Source: Streptomyces composti
GTDB taxonomy: Bacteria > Actinomycetota > Actinomycetes > Streptomycetales > Streptomycetaceae
Assembly (NCBI RefSeq): GCF_012034205.1
Contig: NZ_JAATEM010000003.1
Span: 124,001 to 188,000 of the forward strand
Length of the DNA stretch: 64,000 nucleotides
Direction: 5' to 3'
Shown here: piece after piece, positions 35,836-44,913 of the stretch
Numbering within the stretch: the stretch's first letter is position 1
How the letters are laid out: each line of letters begins with the position of its first letter
The notes under the pieces: model-generated
Seen by the model: the letters and a program-made list of their open reading frames with translations, nothing else
Told to the model about the DNA's origin: nothing
The model's database searches: none
Made by a program: the position numbers and the translations under genes

Positions 35836-36890
35836 GCAGGACAAGCAGACGGGCGGTGATCGGCGGCATGACGGCTGCCGCCCTCGGGACCGCCGGTTTG
35901 GTCGTCGCAGCGCAACGAGGAACGCCCACCCGACCGGACCGTGAGCCTGCTCACCTCCGCGGCACGGCGCCCCTCCCTCGCACCCGCGTGATCTCCCTCG
36001 ACCTGGCGGACGGCGAACGCCGCCGCGACGCCCTGCGCGCCGCACATCGCGCCATCGCCGCGATCGACGGCGGAGAGATCGCTGCCTGGGCGGCACTGGG
36101 GGCAGGGGCCCTGGGCTCGCGGTCGGGCAGACCACGGCAGCTCGGACAGATGCCGGCATTCGCCGGCGACGTGCTGGACCCCGCCCAGTCCCACGGGGAC
36201 CTTCTGCTGCAGATCACCGGGACGACGGCCCGCGTCACCCGGCAGGCGGCGGAGCGGACACTGAGGGCCTTGCCCCAGTGGCGGGTGCGCTGGCGCCTGG
36301 ACGGATTCCGGCCGGAGAACCGCACGGAGGACGGCAGGGGACTGGCGCGCAACCCCTTCCACTTCACCGAGGGGTACGGAAACCCCGCCACGTCCGCGGA
36401 AGTCGCCGAGCGTGCGATCGTCACAGCCGACCAGGACGAGCCGGCCTGGGCGGTCGGAGGCAGCTATCAGGTGATCCGCATCATCCGGCTGGCGACCGAC
36501 TTCTGGGACCGTGACAGCATCCATGAACAGGAGCGCATCATCGGCCGCCGCAGGGACGGCCGGTGGCTGGACGGCACCCCCAGCGACGAGCGGCCCGTCT
36601 TCGCCGCCGACCCGCACGGCCGAACCACGCCCCTGGACTCCCATGTCCGCAGGGCCGCCCCCGACCGGCGTCATCCGCCGCCCCTGGTCCGGCGCAGCTA
36701 CAACTACCGGCGCGGCGCCGACGACCAGGGACTGATCTTCTGCTGCTTCCAGCGCGACCTGGCCAAGGGCTTCGAGGCCGTCCAGCACCGTCTGCGGGGC
36801 GAGGCCCTGGCCAAGTACACGCTCACCGTCGGCGGCGGCTACTTCTTCGTCCCGCCGCCCGGGGACGGCTGGCTCGCAGCCCTGACGTGA
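35832..36890 (+). CDS. Tat-exported DyP-type heme peroxidase with Glu in place of the distal Asp
   Basis: 352 residues from GTG 35832. The N-terminus SRTSRRAVIGGMTAAALGTAGLVVA is a twin-arginine signal. DyP fold: RPENRTEDGRGLARNPFHFTEGYGNP corresponds to the GFxDG region, with Glu at about residue 180 where the catalytic Asp of DyPs normally is. The proximal heme ligand is His about 271 in LDSHVRRAAPDRR, followed by RRSYNYRRGADDQGLIFCCFQRDLAKGF and a C-terminal GGGYFFVPP. Length is that of B/A-type DyPs. It would use hydrogen peroxide to oxidise dyes or other substrates outside the membrane. The Asp-to-Glu change may slow compound I formation. Convergent with the sensor kinase. Confidence 0.9.
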   Translation: MSRTSRRAVIGGMTAAALGTAGLVVAAQRGTPTRPDREPAHLRGTAPLPRTRVISLDLADGERRRDALRAAHRAIAAIDGGEIAAWAALGAGALGSRSGRPRQLGQMPAFAGDVLDPAQSHGDLLLQITGTTARVTRQAAERTLRALPQWRVRWRLDGFRPENRTEDGRGLARNPFHFTEGYGNPATSAEVAERAIVTADQDEPAWAVGGSYQVIRIIRLATDFWDRDSIHEQERIIGRRRDGRWLDGTPSDERPVFAADPHGRTTPLDSHVRRAAPDRRHPPPLVRRSYNYRRGADDQGLIFCCFQRDLAKGFEAVQHRLRGEALAKYTLTVGGGYFFVPPPGDGWLAALT

Positions 36891-36912
36891 CCAGTTGCTT
36901 CAGCGATGAGCA

Positions 36913-36946
36913 CGGGCGCCCGGCCGGCACCAGGGCCGGGCGCCCG
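36913..36946. terminator. Bidirectional terminator hairpin between peroxidase and sensor kinase
   Basis: CGGGCGCCCGGCC (36913-36925) pairs exactly with GGCCGGGCGCCCG (36934-36946) around an 8-base loop, in the 74-bp gap between two convergent genes. Confidence 0.85.
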
Positions 36947-36964
36947 ACCTCCGGGAAGCCACGC

Positions 36965-38311
36965 TCAGCGCACCCGCTCCGAGCGCCAGGGCAGTTCCGC
37001 CGTCACGCGGGTCGGGCCGCCGGCCGGGGAGTCGATCACCAGTACGCCGTCCACCGCGTCCAGGCGCTCCGCGAGGCCCGCAAGGCCGGAACCCCTGGCC
37101 GGGTCGGCTCCGCCGACCCCGTTGTCCACGACCTGCAGCATCAGCCGGTTCCCGGCCCGCCACACCTCGACGCTCGCCGCGGTCGCCCCCGAGTGCTTGC
37201 TGATGTTCTGCAGCAGCTCGGAGACGGTGAAGTAGGCGATGCCCTCGATGGCGGGGGCCGGCCGCTCCGGGAGGTCCACCTCCACCTGGACCGGCACCTT
37301 GCAGCGGGAGGCCACGGAGGACAGGGCCGCGTCCAGGCCGCGGTCGGTGAGGACCGCGGGGTGGATGCCCCGGGCCAGGTCGCGCAGCTCCTGCAGCGCC
37401 GTCTTCACCTCGCCGTGCGCCTCGTCCACCATCCGCGCCGCCGTCTGCGGGTCCTCCCGCAGCTTCTCCTTCGCCAGGCCGAGATCCATGGCGAGGTTCA
37501 CCAGGCGGGCCTGGGCGCCGTCGTGCAGATCCCGCTCGATGCGGCGCAGATCGGCGGCGGCCGTGTCCACGACCACACCCCGGTCGGACTCCAGCTCCAC
37601 CACCCGCGTCGCCAGCCGGGACGGCCCGAGCAGCCCGTACACCATCACCCGGTCGACCGTCGTCAGCGCCCGCACGATCCACGGCACGGCCATGGTGATC
37701 AGCAGACCCACCAGCGCCGTCACCGTGATCTCGAAGGGGTTGTCCAGATAGACCGTGTGCTGGTCGTCGCCGTAGAGCTGGATGCCGCCCTGCCCGGCGT
37801 ACAGCGGGAACACCCAGAACCACAGGGGGTAGGTCAGCAGCGTCCACCCCATCGACCAGACGACGGCCGCGACGGTGAAGGCGAAGATCGCCCACGGCAT
37901 GTGCAGCACCGCGTACAGCAGGGCCCGCCACGACGCCCCGCTCTTGAGCACCGCGCCGATCCACGCCATGAGACCCTGCCGCTTCATCCGCAGCGGCTCC
38001 GGCTCGCCGACCTCCAGGTCGAGCAGGCCCCGCGCCCGCGCCCGCTCCATCGCCCCGAGGCCCCGGCAGCCGGCCAGCCCCGCGGCCAGCACCGGCACCC
38101 CGAGGAACGTCACCAGCAGACCGGCGCCCAGCGACACCATGGTGATCGCGTAGGAGAACAGCAGCACGCTGATCGGCAGACTCAGCAGCACATAACCCAG
38201 CTCGCGCCAGGTACGTCGCTCGACCGGCGCCCGCAGCGCGGCCGGCAGCCGGTGCCGGCCGCCCGGCGCCTGCGCGTCGAGTCCGTAGCCCGCGTGGTAG
38301 TCCGTGGCCAT
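36965..38311 (-). CDS. Sensor histidine kinase (HisKA_3/NarX-like), copy 1
   Basis: 448 residues from ATG 38311 (GAGGACGACGCCG upstream). The N-terminal half has four to five membrane helices in two groups (about 40-80 and 130-235), with SLPISVLLFSYAITMVSLGAGLLVTFLGVPVL. The kinase core has the phospho-His in IERDLHDGAQARLVNLAM, ALQELRDLARGIHPAVLTDRGLDAAL, N-box ELLQNISKHSGA, and the G-box in DNGVGGADPARGSGLAGLAERLDAVDG. It autophosphorylates and would signal to a NarL-type regulator. The nearest one is at 23495-24154, across the accessory block. Nearly identical in its core to the next kinase, so a tandem duplication. Confidence 0.92.
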   Translation of the reverse strand: MATDYHAGYGLDAQAPGGRHRLPAALRAPVERRTWRELGYVLLSLPISVLLFSYAITMVSLGAGLLVTFLGVPVLAAGLAGCRGLGAMERARARGLLDLEVGEPEPLRMKRQGLMAWIGAVLKSGASWRALLYAVLHMPWAIFAFTVAAVVWSMGWTLLTYPLWFWVFPLYAGQGGIQLYGDDQHTVYLDNPFEITVTALVGLLITMAVPWIVRALTTVDRVMVYGLLGPSRLATRVVELESDRGVVVDTAAADLRRIERDLHDGAQARLVNLAMDLGLAKEKLREDPQTAARMVDEAHGEVKTALQELRDLARGIHPAVLTDRGLDAALSSVASRCKVPVQVEVDLPERPAPAIEGIAYFTVSELLQNISKHSGATAASVEVWRAGNRLMLQVVDNGVGGADPARGSGLAGLAERLDAVDGVLVIDSPAGGPTRVTAELPWRSERVR

Positions 38312-38480
38312 CGGCGTCGTCCTCACTCCTCGTCCGGCGGCTGTGCTGTCGTACTTCAGCCTGCTCCGGCGCTGGTCGCGGGGCCATGGAGTCCGTCGCA
38401 GTCTTGGAGCGGGGGTTAACCCCACCCCGCGCGGCGGGTCCGCCCGTGCCGCCCTCGGACCACGGCAGCGGGCGGCGCCC

Positions 38481-38645
38481 CGGCCGTGGCCCGTGCTCGT
38501 ACGACATGGCCCGTTCTCGTACGTCGTGGCCCGTTCTCGTACGTCGTGGTCCGTCTCCGTACGCGCGCGGTCCGCTCAGGACGAGCGTGCTCGGCTCCGT
38601 ACGAGCGTGGTCCGTCCGTTCCGTACGAGAGTGCTCTGCTCCGCC
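38481..38645. repeat. Array of eight 20-bp repeats between the two kinase genes
   Basis: Consensus ACGWCGTGGYCCGTTCTCGT. Units start at 38481, 38501, 38521, 38541, 38561, 38581, 38601 and about 38625, so the period is exactly 20 bp for seven units, then shifts by four. It fills most of the 366-bp gap between copy 2 stop and copy 1 start (no gene seen there). The period is just under two helical turns, so a protein binding each unit would sit on one face of the DNA. Alternatively simple slippage. Confidence 0.85.
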
Positions 38646-38677
38646 CGGCCGCGCACATGGCCGCGCGGCCGTGCTCG

Positions 38678-39901
38678 CTACTTCTCCCGGTCCCGCCACG
38701 GCAGCTCCGCCGTCACCGTGGTGCCGCCGCCCTCCGGCGAGTCCAGGACGAACACGCCGTCCACCGCGTCAAGGCGTTCCGCGAGTCCCCGCATGCCCGT
38801 ACCGGCGTCGAGGCGCGCGCCGCCCCTGCCGTCGTCCCGCACCTGTATGAACAGCCGGGTCTTGGAGCGCCACACGTCGACCGAGGCGGACCGGGCCCCG
38901 CTGTGCTTGCTGACGTTCTGCAGCAGCTCGGAGACGGTGAAGTAGGCGATGCCCTCGATGGCAGCCGCGGGGCGTTCGTCCAGGTCGACCGTCACCTGGA
39001 CCGGCACGGTGCAGCGGGAGGCGACGGAGGACAGGGCCGCGTCCAGGCCCCGGTCGGTGAGGACCGCGGGGTGGATGCCGCGGGCCAGGTCGCGCAGCTC
39101 CTGCAGCGCCATCTTCACCTCGCCGTGCGCCTCCTCGACCATCGCCGCCGCCGCGTCCGGGTCCTCCAGCAGCTTCTCCTTGGCCAGGCCGAGGCCCATG
39201 GCGAGGTTCACCAGGCGGGCCTGGGCGCCGTCGTGCAGATCGCGCTCGATGCGCCGCAGGTCGGCCGCGGCCGTGTCCACGACCACGCCCCGGTCGGACT
39301 CCAGCTCGGCGATCCGCCGCTCCAGTTCGTCCGACGGCGACAGCAGGGCGCGCACCATCGCCCGGTCGACGTTGGCCATCCCCCGCGCCAGGAACGGCAC
39401 CACCGGCCACAGCACGAACAGCGAGACCAGCGTGACGGTGAAGGTGAGCACACCCCACGGCAGCCGGACGGACTCGTACAGCACCGCACGCCAGCCCACC
39501 GGGTCCTTCACCGCCAGCCACAGCCGCGGCCAGAACCCGCCCGAGCCGTGCAGCGGCAGCCGGCTCGGCTCGTCCACGTGCACACCGAGCAGCAGCCGGG
39601 CCCGCCTCCGCTCGGAGCTGCCCAGCAGCCGCGCTCCCAGCAGGCCGACCGCCAGCAGCGGGAAGCCGATCACCGTCACGGTCATCCCGAGACCGGTGAG
39701 CATCACCGTCGCCACATAGGTGAAGCCGACCAGCGAGCACGGGAGGTTCGCCAGCAGGTGGGCGACCTCCCTCCAGGTGTGCGAGTCGAAGGCGAAGCGG
39801 GGCGGCGGCGGGCTGTCGCCGTGGTCGGCGGGGCCGGCGGACGCCGGGACCGCGGTGCCCGCGGACGGGTCCCGGGGCGGGATACGTTCGGTCATGTACA
39901 T
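38678..39901 (-). CDS. Sensor histidine kinase (HisKA_3/NarX-like), copy 2
   Basis: 407 residues from ATG 39901; ATG 39895 (MTERIPP) is equally possible. Same architecture as copy 1: membrane helices at about 45-95 and 140-185, then IERDLHDGAQARLVNLAMGLGLAKEKL, LARGIHPAVLTDRGLDAALSSVASR, ELLQNVSKHSGARSAS and DDGRGGARLDAGTGMRGLAERLDAVDG. From the dimerisation helix to the end it matches copy 1 almost residue by residue, while the sensor halves differ. The two may sense different inputs and feed one regulator. Upstream in transcription order of copy 1; divergent from nuoA. Confidence 0.92.
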   Translation of the reverse strand: MYMTERIPPRDPSAGTAVPASAGPADHGDSPPPPRFAFDSHTWREVAHLLANLPCSLVGFTYVATVMLTGLGMTVTVIGFPLLAVGLLGARLLGSSERRRARLLLGVHVDEPSRLPLHGSGGFWPRLWLAVKDPVGWRAVLYESVRLPWGVLTFTVTLVSLFVLWPVVPFLARGMANVDRAMVRALLSPSDELERRIAELESDRGVVVDTAAADLRRIERDLHDGAQARLVNLAMGLGLAKEKLLEDPDAAAAMVEEAHGEVKMALQELRDLARGIHPAVLTDRGLDAALSSVASRCTVPVQVTVDLDERPAAAIEGIAYFTVSELLQNVSKHSGARSASVDVWRSKTRLFIQVRDDGRGGARLDAGTGMRGLAERLDAVDGVFVLDSPEGGGTTVTAELPWRDREK

Positions 39902-39999
39902 CAGCCTGCCCGGCCTCCGGGCCTCCGCGCCATGAGGTCCCCCGCCGGGCTCCCCTGAGGAAAACCCCACCCCCCGCAGGCCGCACGGCGACGGGCTGC

Positions 40000-40027
40000 T
40001 TACCGTGCCTTTATCAGGGCCTAGACT
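40000..40027 (+). promoter_or_regulatory. Candidate housekeeping promoter of the nuo operon
   Basis: TTACCG (40000-40005) and TAGACT (40022-40027) are spaced 16 bp and resemble the Streptomyces HrdB pattern TTGAC-N17-TAGRRT, 77 bp before the nuoA start. The -35 match is partial. Confidence 0.4.
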
Positions 40028-40103
40028 CCCTGCGTACAGATCGTCGAACAGCTGCGTTCACCAGGCACGGACCAGGACACCAGAGCGGGAGTGAGGGGCG
40101 GAC

Positions 40104-40499
40104 GTGCGGGATGTCACCGTCGTCGTCGCGGCGGACTACTTCCAGGCCTACTCGGTCGTCGGGCTGCTCGCCGTCATCGGCGTGCTGTTCGTCGCCGTCG
40201 CCTTCGGCGCTGGACGCCTGCTGCGGCCCGTGGTCCCCACCCCTGAGAAGCTGCTGACCTACGAATGCGGCGTCGACCCCGTCGGTGAGGGCTGGGCCCA
40301 CACCCAGGTCCGCTACTACGTGTACGCCTTCCTCTACGTGATCTTCGCCGTCGACTCGATCTTCCTCTTCCCCTGGGCGACCGTCTTCGCCGCACCCGGC
40401 TACGGCGCGACCACCCTGGTGGAGATGTTCATCTTCCTCGGCTTCCTCGCCGTGGGCCTGCTCTACGCATACAAGAAGGGCGTCCTGACATGGACGTGA
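40104..40499 (+). CDS. nuoA: NADH-quinone oxidoreductase subunit A
   Basis: 131 residues from GTG 40104 with GAGGGGCGGAC in front. Three membrane helices, with the conserved cytosolic loop [37 protein letters not shown] (Cys and Asp/Glu at the quinone channel) and the third-helix [23 protein letters not shown]. It belongs to the membrane arm and shapes the quinone site together with NuoB and NuoH. First gene of a ten-gene operon with overlaps throughout. Confidence 0.95.
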   Translation: MRDVTVVVAADYFQAYSVVGLLAVIGVLFVAVAFGAGRLLRPVVPTPEKLLTYECGVDPVGEGWAHTQVRYYVYAFLYVIFAVDSIFLFPWATVFAAPGYGATTLVEMFIFLGFLAVGLLYAYKKGVLTWT

Positions 40500-41188
40500 C
40501 CCCGGAGCCCGTACTGCTGCCCGAGCCGAAGCGGCTGGGCGCCCTGGCGCGCCTGGCACCGGAGCCGATGAAGGTGGTCCTCAACTGGGGCCGCCGCTAC
40601 TCGCTCTGGGTCTTCAACTTCGGACTCGCCTGCTGCGCCATCGAGTTCATCGCCGCGTCGATGGCCCGCCACGACTTCATCCGTCTCGGCGTGATCCCCT
40701 TCGCGCCGGGCCCGCGCCAGGCCGACCTGATGGTCGTCTCCGGCACGGTCACGGACAAGATGGCCCCGGCGGTCAAGCGGCTCTACGAGCAGATGCCCGA
40801 ACCGAAGTACGTCATCTCCTTCGGCGCGTGCAGCAACTGCGGCGGCCCGTACTGGGATTCCTACTCCGTCACCAAGGGCGTCGACCAGATCATCCCGGTC
40901 GACGTCTACGTCCCCGGCTGCCCGCCCCGCCCCGAGGCGCTGCTCCAGGGCATCCTCAAGCTCCAGGAGAAGATCGCCCGGGAGTCGCTGGGGGAGCGGT
41001 ACGAGCAGGCCGCGGGCGGCAGGCCTTCGGCCGCGGCGCTGCAGAGCGGGCTGGTGCAGCCGCCGGCGCGGTCGACGGGTGCGGGCGAGCCGGCGAAGCC
41101 GACCGGTGCGCCGGGTGATCCCGGGGACCGTCCGGCGGGGGCGTCCGGCGGGAGCGACGGCGACGCGGGCGAGGGGGAGACGCGATGA
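40490..41188 (+). CDS. nuoB: NADH-quinone oxidoreductase subunit B (N2 iron-sulfur subunit)
   Basis: 232 residues from ATG 40490, overlapping nuoA by 10 bp. The four ligands of cluster N2 are present: [10 protein letters not shown] (two adjacent Cys), [14 protein letters not shown] (third) and [15 protein letters not shown] (fourth). The [28 protein letters not shown] segment is standard. After about residue 165 there is a 65-residue Gly/Ala/Pro-rich tail ([12 protein letters not shown]) not found in canonical NuoB. It passes electrons from the hydrophilic arm to quinone. The complete N2 site shows the complex can be redox-active, although no electron-input module is encoded here. Confidence 0.95.
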   Translation: MDVTPEPVLLPEPKRLGALARLAPEPMKVVLNWGRRYSLWVFNFGLACCAIEFIAASMARHDFIRLGVIPFAPGPRQADLMVVSGTVTDKMAPAVKRLYEQMPEPKYVISFGACSNCGGPYWDSYSVTKGVDQIIPVDVYVPGCPPRPEALLQGILKLQEKIARESLGERYEQAAGGRPSAAALQSGLVQPPARSTGAGEPAKPTGAPGDPGDRPAGASGGSDGDAGEGETR

Positions 41189-42687
41189 CCGTGGTCGGCT
41201 GGCTCCCGGCGGAGACCGAGGAGCTGTTCGGTGCGCAGGCCACCGCCGAGGAGTCGTACGAGGTCCTGACCGTCGACGTGCCGCCCGCCGACTGGATCAC
41301 CGCCCTCGAGACCGCCCGTGACCGCCTCGGCTGCACCTACTTCGACTGGCTCAGCGCGGTCGACGAACCGGGTACGGGCATCCGCGTGGCCGCCCATGTC
41401 GCGGCCCTGGCACCCGTGCGGCGCCTGCTGGTCCGCACCACCGTGCCGCACGAGGACCCGGCCCTGCCCACCGCCGTCGGCGTCTACGCGGGCGCCGCCT
41501 GGCACGAGCGGGAGACCCACGAGATGTTCGGCGTGGTCTTCACCGGCCACCCGTCCCTCGACCACCTGCTGCTTCCCGAGGGCTTCGAAGGCCACCCGCT
41601 GCGCAAGGACTTCGTCCTGGCGGCCCGGGTCGCCAAGGCCTGGCCGGGCGCCAAGGAACCCGGTGAGTCCGAGCACGGCGGGCCCAAGCGCCGCCAGATG
41701 CTGCCGCCCGGCGTCCCCGACCCGAACGAGTGGGGCCCGCTCAAGGGCACCCTGCCGCCCGCCCCGGCGCGTCCGGCGCGCGGTGCGGGCAGGGCGGCGG
41801 CAGGTGCCCGCGCCGCGGGCGAACGCCCGGTGCGCCGCACCCGTTCGGCGTCGGAGGGCTCCGCCTCGCAGGCCGCGGGCGCGCCCGGCGCGAGTGAAAC
41901 GGCGGCCACGCCGCCGCGCCGGATGCGCTCGGCCTCCCAGGGCTCGGTCAGCCAGACGGCCGAGGGTGCCGGTGGTGCCCAGGACGCGGCAACGCCCGCC
42001 GCGCCGGGCGCCCGTCCGCCGCGCCGCGCGCGCAGCGCGAGCGAGGGTTCCGCCTCGCAGCGGGCCGGTGCACCGGGAACCTCCGCAGGGCCGCGGCGCA
42101 CCCGGAGCGCGTCCGAAGGCTCCGCCGGCCGGCGGGCCGAAGGCCCTGCCCGCAGGCCGGCGGTCCCGCCCCGCAGCCCCGACGCTCCCTGGCACCAGCC
42201 CCGCCCGGCTTACGAGGAGCCGGAGTCCGGGGCGGAGTCCGGGCCGGAGCCCGGGACGCGTACCGGCGCCGGTGCCGCCGACGAAGGCCGGCCCGCCGGC
42301 ACGAGCACCGAGCCGGACACGGCGGCCGAGACGGGCCCGACGGCCGGGAAGGAGACGACTGCCGAGAAGGGGAAGGCGGCCGAGCAGGAGACGACTGAGA
42401 AGGGGGCGGCGGCCGAGAAGGAGACGGCGGCCAGGAGGGAGCCGGCGGCCGAGACGGGCCCGACGGCCGGGAAGGAGACGGCGGCCGGCACGGGTGCGGC
42501 AGCTGAGAAGAACTCCGGCGCGCCCCGCGAGCAGTCCCGCGAGCCCGATGCCGCTCCCGAGCCCTCCGACCCCACCCCGGAGCCCGACCCCGCCCCGGAG
42601 CCGGACCCCACCCCCGAGCAGCCGGCCCCCGCCGAGGCCCCCGACCCCGACCGCACCCCCGACGACCCCGCAGGAGGCCCGCAGTGA
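41185..42687 (+). CDS. nuoC: NuoC-like subunit with a 330-residue low-complexity C-terminal extension
   Basis: 500 residues from ATG 41185 (ATGA overlap with nuoB). Residues 1-150 are the NuoC fold: [34 protein letters not shown], and [21 protein letters not shown]. The rest has no known fold. Residues about 215-320 carry four copies of RRxRSAS[EQ]GS separated by Ala/Gly/Pro spacers. Residues about 340-450 alternate AAEKET-like acidic/basic repeats, and the end is PEPDP repeats. NuoD, normally the next gene or fused to NuoC, is missing. The RSAS repeats look like sites for an arginine-directed Ser/Thr kinase. Role of the tail unknown. Confidence 0.9.
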   Translation: MTVVGWLPAETEELFGAQATAEESYEVLTVDVPPADWITALETARDRLGCTYFDWLSAVDEPGTGIRVAAHVAALAPVRRLLVRTTVPHEDPALPTAVGVYAGAAWHERETHEMFGVVFTGHPSLDHLLLPEGFEGHPLRKDFVLAARVAKAWPGAKEPGESEHGGPKRRQMLPPGVPDPNEWGPLKGTLPPAPARPARGAGRAAAGARAAGERPVRRTRSASEGSASQAAGAPGASETAATPPRRMRSASQGSVSQTAEGAGGAQDAATPAAPGARPPRRARSASEGSASQRAGAPGTSAGPRRTRSASEGSAGRRAEGPARRPAVPPRSPDAPWHQPRPAYEEPESGAESGPEPGTRTGAGAADEGRPAGTSTEPDTAAETGPTAGKETTAEKGKAAEQETTEKGAAAEKETAARREPAAETGPTAGKETAAGTGAAAEKNSGAPREQSREPDAAPEPSDPTPEPDPAPEPDPTPEQPAPAEAPDPDRTPDDPAGGPQ

Positions 42688-43652
42688 ACGACGTGCTCGA
42701 CGTCACCCTGCGACTCCTGCTCGTCTTCGTCGTCTTCCTCACCTTTCCCCTGATCGTCGGCCAGACCGAGCACAAGGTGATGGCGCACATGCAGGGCCGC
42801 GTCGGCCCCATGTACGCCGGCGGCTTCCACGGCTGGGCCCAGCTGATCGCGGACGGGGTGAAGTTCGCGCAGAAGGAGGACGTCGTCCCGGCCGGCGCGG
42901 ACCGCCGGGTCTTCCAGCTCGCCCCGGCCGTCGCCCTGCTGCCCTACCTCCTCGTCCTGCTCGCCATCCCGATCGGCCCCGGCGAGGGCGCCGTCGGACA
43001 GGTGCTCGACGCGGGCGTGTTCTTCGTGCTGGCGGTCATGGGCGTCGGCGTCCTCGGCTCGTTGATGGCCGGCTGGGCATCGGCCAACAAGTTCTCCCTC
43101 CTCGGCGGACTGCGCACCGCCGCCCAGCTGCTCGCCTACGAACTGCCGATGCTGCTCGCCGCCGCCTCGGTGGCGATGGCGGCCGGCACCGTGTCGCTGA
43201 CCGGCATCCTCGACGCCTTCGAGTGGTGGTGGCTGCCCTGGCAGATCACCGGAGCGCTGGTCTTCTTCATCGCCGGTCTCGCCGAGCTGCAGCGACCGCC
43301 GTTCGACATGCCCGTCGCCGACTCGGAGATCATCTTCGGCGCCTACACCGAGTACACGGGGCTGCGCTTCGCCCTGTTCCTGCTCGCCGAGTACGCCGGG
43401 ATCGTCGTGCTGTGCGGGCTGACCACCGTCCTGTTCCTCGGCGGCTGGCACGGACCCTGGGGCGCCGACGGGCTCGGCTGGGTGTGGACCCTGCTGAAGA
43501 CCGCCGTGCTCGCCTTCATCGTCATCTGGCTCCGCGTCACCTACCCGCGCCTGCGCGAGGACCAGCTGCAGAAGTTCTCCTGGACCCTCCTCGTGCCCCT
43601 CGCCCTCGCCCAGATCGCCCTCACCGGCATCGTCAAGGTGGTGTTCCTGTAA
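42684..43652 (+). CDS. nuoH: NADH-quinone oxidoreductase subunit H
   Basis: 322 residues from GTG 42684, which overlaps the nuoC stop (GTGA). Eight or nine membrane helices. Conserved quinone-channel loops are [43 protein letters not shown] and [35 protein letters not shown], the last with the glutamates proposed to couple quinone reduction to proton pumping. It joins the membrane arm to the Q module. The stop TAA shares a base with the nuoI start. Confidence 0.95.
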   Translation: MNDVLDVTLRLLLVFVVFLTFPLIVGQTEHKVMAHMQGRVGPMYAGGFHGWAQLIADGVKFAQKEDVVPAGADRRVFQLAPAVALLPYLLVLLAIPIGPGEGAVGQVLDAGVFFVLAVMGVGVLGSLMAGWASANKFSLLGGLRTAAQLLAYELPMLLAAASVAMAAGTVSLTGILDAFEWWWLPWQITGALVFFIAGLAELQRPPFDMPVADSEIIFGAYTEYTGLRFALFLLAEYAGIVVLCGLTTVLFLGGWHGPWGADGLGWVWTLLKTAVLAFIVIWLRVTYPRLREDQLQKFSWTLLVPLALAQIALTGIVKVVFL

Positions 43653-44209
43653 TGGCCCCGATCCCCGGCTCCGGCCTGGCCAAGGGCCTGGCCGTCACCC
43701 TGCGGACGATGACGAAGAAGTCCGTCACCGACCAGTACCCGGAGGCCCAGCCCGAGCTGCCGCCCCGTACCCGCGGTGTGATCGGACTGTTCGAGGAGAA
43801 CTGCACGGTCTGCATGCTGTGCGCCCGCGAGTGCCCGGACTGGTGCATCTACATCGACTCCCACAAGGAGACGGTCCCGCCGGCGACCCCGGGCGGCCGC
43901 GAGCGCAGCCGCAATGTCCTGGACCGCTTCGCCATCGACTTCTCCCTCTGCATGTACTGCGGTATCTGCATCGAGGTCTGCCCCTTCGACGCGCTGTTCT
44001 GGTCCCCGGAGTTCGAGTACGCCGAGACCGACATCCGTGACCTCACCCACGAGCGCGACAAGCTCCGCGAGTGGATGTGGACGGTCCCCGCGCCCCCGGC
44101 CCTCGACTCCGGCGCCGAGGAGCCGAAGGAGCTCGCCGCAGCCCGCAGGACCGCCGACAAACTGGCCCAGCAGCAGGCCGAACAGGCACGGCAGGAGGAG
44201 CGGGAATGA
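43652..44209 (+). CDS. nuoI: NADH-quinone oxidoreductase subunit I (two [4Fe-4S] clusters)
   Basis: 185 residues from ATG 43652. Two ferredoxin-like motifs: [15 protein letters not shown] and [18 protein letters not shown]. The N-terminus has [25 protein letters not shown], the amphipathic piece lying on the membrane. The C-terminus ([15 protein letters not shown]) is a charged helix. It normally carries electrons from the NADH module to N2. Without NuoE/F/G in this operon, a ferredoxin or F420-type donor could dock here, as in NuoEFG-less complexes (inference). Confidence 0.95.
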   Translation: MAPIPGSGLAKGLAVTLRTMTKKSVTDQYPEAQPELPPRTRGVIGLFEENCTVCMLCARECPDWCIYIDSHKETVPPATPGGRERSRNVLDRFAIDFSLCMYCGICIEVCPFDALFWSPEFEYAETDIRDLTHERDKLREWMWTVPAPPALDSGAEEPKELAAARRTADKLAQQQAEQARQEERE

Positions 44210-44913
44210 CGCTCGCAGCGACCGCCGCCGGCCTCGTGCCCGGCACCGCACACCTGGCCGCCGAGTCCCGGGGCTTCCTCTCGCCCACCGGGGTGGAGAT
44301 CGCCTTCCTCCTCGTCGGGCTGGTCACCCTCGGCGCCGCCGTGGTCACCGTCACCACCCGGCAGCTGGTGCACGCCGCCCTGTGGCTGGTGGTGGCCCTC
44401 GGCGGGCTCGCCGTGGAGTACCTGCTGCTCACCGCCGAGTTCATCGCCTGGGTGCAGGTCCTCATCTATGTCGGTTCCGTCGTCGTGCTCCTCCTGTTCG
44501 GGCTGATGCTGACCCGCGCCCCCATCGGCCCCTCCCCGGACGCCGACTCCGGCAACCGCTGGGCGGCCCTGGCGGTGGCCGTCGCCTCAGCCGCGGCCCT
44601 CGTCTGGGTGGTCGTCGACGCGTTCCGCGCCACCTGGATGGACCTGGAGGGCGCCCCGTCAGGAACCACCGAGGTGACCGGCGCGAGTCTCTTCCAGCAC
44701 TGGGTCCTTCCCTTCGAGGCCCTCTCCGTCCTCCTCCTGGCGGCCCTGGTCGGCGCGATCGTCCTCTCCCGCAAGGCGAAGGCGGCCTCCCGGGCGGGGG
44801 CCGGTGCCCGGGAGGGCGCGCCGTCCCCGGCGGGCGCGAGCCCCGCCGGCACGGCCGGCGAGCCCACGCAGCCGGACACCGAGTCCCCGGCAGACAAGGA
44901 AGGTGACCGCTGA
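44206..44913 (+). CDS. nuoJ: NADH-quinone oxidoreductase subunit J
   Basis: 235 residues from ATG 44206 (GGAGGAGCGGGA upstream; ATGA overlap with nuoI). Five membrane helices: [69 protein letters not shown] (the pi-bulge helix region) and two later. A C-terminal 50-residue hydrophilic tail with [10 protein letters not shown] is longer than in enteric NuoJ. Part of the proton-translocating membrane arm. Confidence 0.94.
   Translation: MTLAATAAGLVPGTAHLAAESRGFLSPTGVEIAFLLVGLVTLGAAVVTVTTRQLVHAALWLVVALGGLAVEYLLLTAEFIAWVQVLIYVGSVVVLLLFGLMLTRAPIGPSPDADSGNRWAALAVAVASAAALVWVVVDAFRATWMDLEGAPSGTTEVTGASLFQHWVLPFEALSVLLLAALVGAIVLSRKAKAASRAGAGAREGAPSPAGASPAGTAGEPTQPDTESPADKEGDR

Noticed and set aside
38481..38645. 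CRISPR array
   Set aside because: The repeats are directly adjacent with no unique spacers and diverge from each other, and no cas genes are present.
41318..43651. Very long plus-strand frame that runs through nuoC and nuoH before nuoI
   Set aside because: Only its last 185 codons (nuoI) are protein-like; the earlier part is Arg/Pro-rich shadow of nuoC and nuoH. It is not a fusion and does not hide a nuoD.
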